From: Chitinophagaceae bacterium UBA1946
Lineage (GTDB): Bacteria > Bacteroidota > Bacteroidia > Chitinophagales > Chitinophagaceae
Assembly: GCA_002336815.1 (NCBI GenBank)
Contig: DDEU01000016.1
Coordinates: forward strand, 24,712-57,012
Length of the DNA: 32,301 bases
Direction of reading: 5' to 3'
Both the position numbers and the translations under genes were made by a program. Under the pieces are notes generated by a model, which worked only from the letters and a program-made list of their open reading frames with translations, was not told the DNA's origin and did not search any database. This document shows, piece by piece, positions 30,463 through 32,301 of the stretch; position 1 is the stretch's first letter; each line of letters begins with the position of its first letter.

Positions 30463-32301
30463 ATGAAAAATTTATTACTTCTGTTAGGGGTATCGTTTAT
30501 ACTCCTGGCGCAAAACTCTGTTCAGGCCCAGAATATCTTCAGCGGGGAGCCTGTACAGGTGGTTGGCTCATTCAACGGGTATGTTACTACTCCTTATAAC
30601 GGTGACTACAGAACGTCTTCTTACCGGAGAGTTTCTGTAAATACGGGTAACCCTACCGATGGGCGTGGACAATGGGCCACTACCATGAATGCCCAAAGTT
30701 CAGGCGGCGATTTTACCCCGGCTAATATGCCCGGCGGTGGAGGGAACGGTTTTCTTTTCATTTCTGGTCCTTCCAGTAACCGGTTTCTGAACAAATGGGT
30801 ATTCAGCGGCATTGGACAGGGTGCTTTAAATGCTATAAACGGTATCTCTGCCTACAATACCGGTAACGACATGGGACTGGATATGGGGACCGCAGGCCGT
30901 TACACCTTTGTTTTTAACGATTGCGGATATACGCAAACCAATGCAAAGTATTATGTTGGTTATACTGCAGCAGCACCTGTTACCGTTAGCAATGGTAGCG
31001 TAAGTTTTAGCGCAGGGCAACCTGTTATAAGCATCAGCACAAGCAGCACCCCATCCTCCGGTGAAAATGTTTATGTGCGCTTTCGTGCAGGCACCAATGA
31101 TTTTACAAGCAGTACATCAGTAGTGCAGGCATCCGGCTCAGGTACTTCCTGGACGGCAACCCTTCCGCAGCAAACCTGCGGCAGTACTGTTTATTATTAT
31201 GTGTACACCAGTACCCGTACGCTGTCGCAGATCAGCAGCGATAACGAAACTGACCGTACGCTTGCAGTATTGAGATATGACGATAATGGAGGAAACAATT
31301 ATTCCTTTAATGTTAGCCCGGTGCCTGCAGCCGCCATCACCAACAATAGCGGAACAACCTTACTAACCTGCAGCCAGACGGCCATCAGCGTTACAGCAAC
31401 AGGCGGCGTATCTTACTCATGGGATAATGGCCTTGGTTCAGGCGCTTCAAAAAACATTACCTCTCCGGGTACTTATACCGTTACAGTTTCAGGAGCCAAT
31501 GGCTGTACCTCAACGGCCCAGATCGTTGTTACACAGGATATTACGTCACCGACAGCGGGCATTACCAATAATAGCGGAACCACCATCATTACTTGTAACA
31601 ACAGTATCAGCGTGACCGCAACCGGTGGTGTAAGCTATGCATGGGATAATGGGCTTGGTGCCAGCGCCAATGCGAGCATTGCAACGGCGGGTACTTTTAC
31701 GGTAACTGTAACCGGGGCCAATGGCTGTACCAGCACAGCTTCCATTACTACTACGGTAAACGGTACCAATACCTGGAATGGCAGCAACGGCAATTTCAGC
31801 GATGGAAGTAAATGGTCATGCGGTGTTCCTTCTTCGGGCGATGTAATTGCGATCAATGCAGGCGATGTAACATTGGATGTGAACTTTACCGTGCAGGGAT
31901 CATTAACACTGTCAAACACGGCAACGTTAACCGTTAGTCCATCGGTAACCTTATCGGTAGGAGCTACCGGTACATTGGCGTTGGGCGGCAACTCCGTAAC
32001 CTTCAAATCCGATGCTACCGGCACCGCCAGTCTCGGACAGGTAAACGGAACGCTCACCGGCGCTACCAATGTAACAGTAGAAAGATATATTCCTAACAAT
32101 GGCTTCAGAAGCTGGAGATTGTTATCAGTTCCAACTTTTGGCAACGGCCAAACCGTTCGCCAGGCCTGGCAGGAAGGCGTTGCCAATCCATCTGCCCTGC
32201 AGAATAACCTGCCTGGATTTGGAACACAGATCACAGGTCCGGGTAACAATGCAGCTGCTTCACAGGCACAGGGCTTTGACAATGCAGGTACTACTTCCGC
32301 A
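30463..32301 (+). CDS. Large secreted repeat protein, 5' part (SprB-like/T9SS-type)
   Basis: 613 codons are visible, with no stop up to the window edge. The signal peptide is MKNLLLLLGVSFILLAQNSVQA. The first 290 residues are Gly/Ser/Thr/Asn-rich beta sequence. Two tandem repeats of 75 residues begin ITNNSGTT at residues 292 and 367, each with SVTATGGVSY, WDNGLG and TVTVxGANGCTST; these resemble SprB-type adhesin repeats. Then comes TWNGSNGNFSDGSKWSCGVP (about 434-453), a module usual in Bacteroidota surface proteins, and VERYIPNNGFRSWRLLSVP (about 541-559), often found near the C-terminal part of T9SS cargo. The missing C-terminus should show whether a T9SS sorting domain is present. ATG 30463 is preferred over in-frame ATGs at 30379 and 30388 because it places the signal peptide at the N-terminus. 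Confidence 0.88.
   Translation, partial: MKNLLLLLGVSFILLAQNSVQAQNIFSGEPVQVVGSFNGYVTTPYNGDYRTSSYRRVSVNTGNPTDGRGQWATTMNAQSSGGDFTPANMPGGGGNGFLFISGPSSNRFLNKWVFSGIGQGALNAINGISAYNTGNDMGLDMGTAGRYTFVFNDCGYTQTNAKYYVGYTAAAPVTVSNGSVSFSAGQPVISISTSSTPSSGENVYVRFRAGTNDFTSSTSVVQASGSGTSWTATLPQQTCGSTVYYYVYTSTRTLSQISSDNETDRTLAVLRYDDNGGNNYSFNVSPVPAAAITNNSGTTLLTCSQTAISVTATGGVSYSWDNGLGSGASKNITSPGTYTVTVSGANGCTSTAQIVVTQDITSPTAGITNNSGTTIITCNNSISVTATGGVSYAWDNGLGASANASIATAGTFTVTVTGANGCTSTASITTTVNGTNTWNGSNGNFSDGSKWSCGVPSSGDVIAINAGDVTLDVNFTVQGSLTLSNTATLTVSPSVTLSVGATGTLALGGNSVTFKSDATGTASLGQVNGTLTGATNVTVERYIPNNGFRSWRLLSVPTFGNGQTVRQAWQEGVANPSALQNNLPGFGTQITGPGNNAAASQAQGFDNAGTTSA
31336..31761 (+). repeat. Two 225-bp tandem coding repeats
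   Basis: Copy 1 begins at 31336 and copy 2 at 31561, a period of 225 bp (75 codons). Stretches such as ACCAAYAATAGCGGAACMACC are nearly identical, while third positions differ, so the copies are not very recent. Confidence 0.8.

Noticed and set aside
31635..32282. 215-codon open frame on the minus strand inside the surface-protein gene
   Set aside because: Its Pro/Val/Leu/Ala-rich low-complexity sequence is the mirror of Thr/Gly/Asn-rich repeat coding; no promoter or start context.

Overview
The window looks like a chromosomal segment of a Bacteroidota bacterium, most probably of the Chitinophagaceae or a close relative. The pointers are repeated -7 promoter boxes of the TAnnTTTG type, the lack of Shine-Dalgarno sequences, lipoproteins with an S-C-K-K lipobox, a TonB-dependent receptor with a carboxypeptidase-like regulatory domain, a zinc-free (type B) L31 and a SprB-like surface protein. 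The family placement is inference; no rRNA gene is present to confirm it.

Layout: 1-3.5 kb carries the 3' part of clpC, cytidylate kinase (cmk) and a lipoprotein. 3.5-6.6 kb holds corA and an ABC-F ATPase on the minus strand. 6.7-9.8 kb is a likely two-gene unit of a DUF3347 protein and a TonB-dependent receptor. 9.9-11.4 kb has two secreted proteins on the minus strand. 11.5-15.1 kb is the conserved translation block thrS, infC, rpmI, rplT. 15.2-17.5 kb is a partly A+T-rich minus-strand pair: a lipoprotein whose C-terminal domain matches the Tae4 peptidoglycan amidase, followed by a small lipoprotein. 17.8-24.4 kb holds arginine decarboxylase, a secreted protein, Hsp20, bacilliredoxin, an unusual lgt, yajQ and rpmE2. 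24.5-26.4 kb holds an MFS transporter and an unknown gene. 26.4-28.6 kb is an ECF sigma / membrane protein / secreted protein operon. 28.8-30.0 kb is an aminotransferase. 30.5 kb to the end is the 5' part of a large repetitive secreted protein.

Most of the window is housekeeping. The part most likely to hold an undescribed system is 15.2-17.5 kb. There a lipid-anchored polypeptide combines an unrecognised N-terminal domain, a nine-cysteine cluster, a Gly/Ser/Pro linker and a C-terminal Tae4-type toxin domain. The next gene downstream could encode its periplasmic immunity protein. This reads as a polymorphic-toxin module in which both partners would act in the envelope.

Other points worth attention are several promoters whose -7 box ends only 4-7 nt before the start codon (predicted leaderless mRNAs), an Lgt that lacks residues taken as essential in E. 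coli, a structured leader before rpmI-rplT, and an elaborate hairpin region after the MFS gene.
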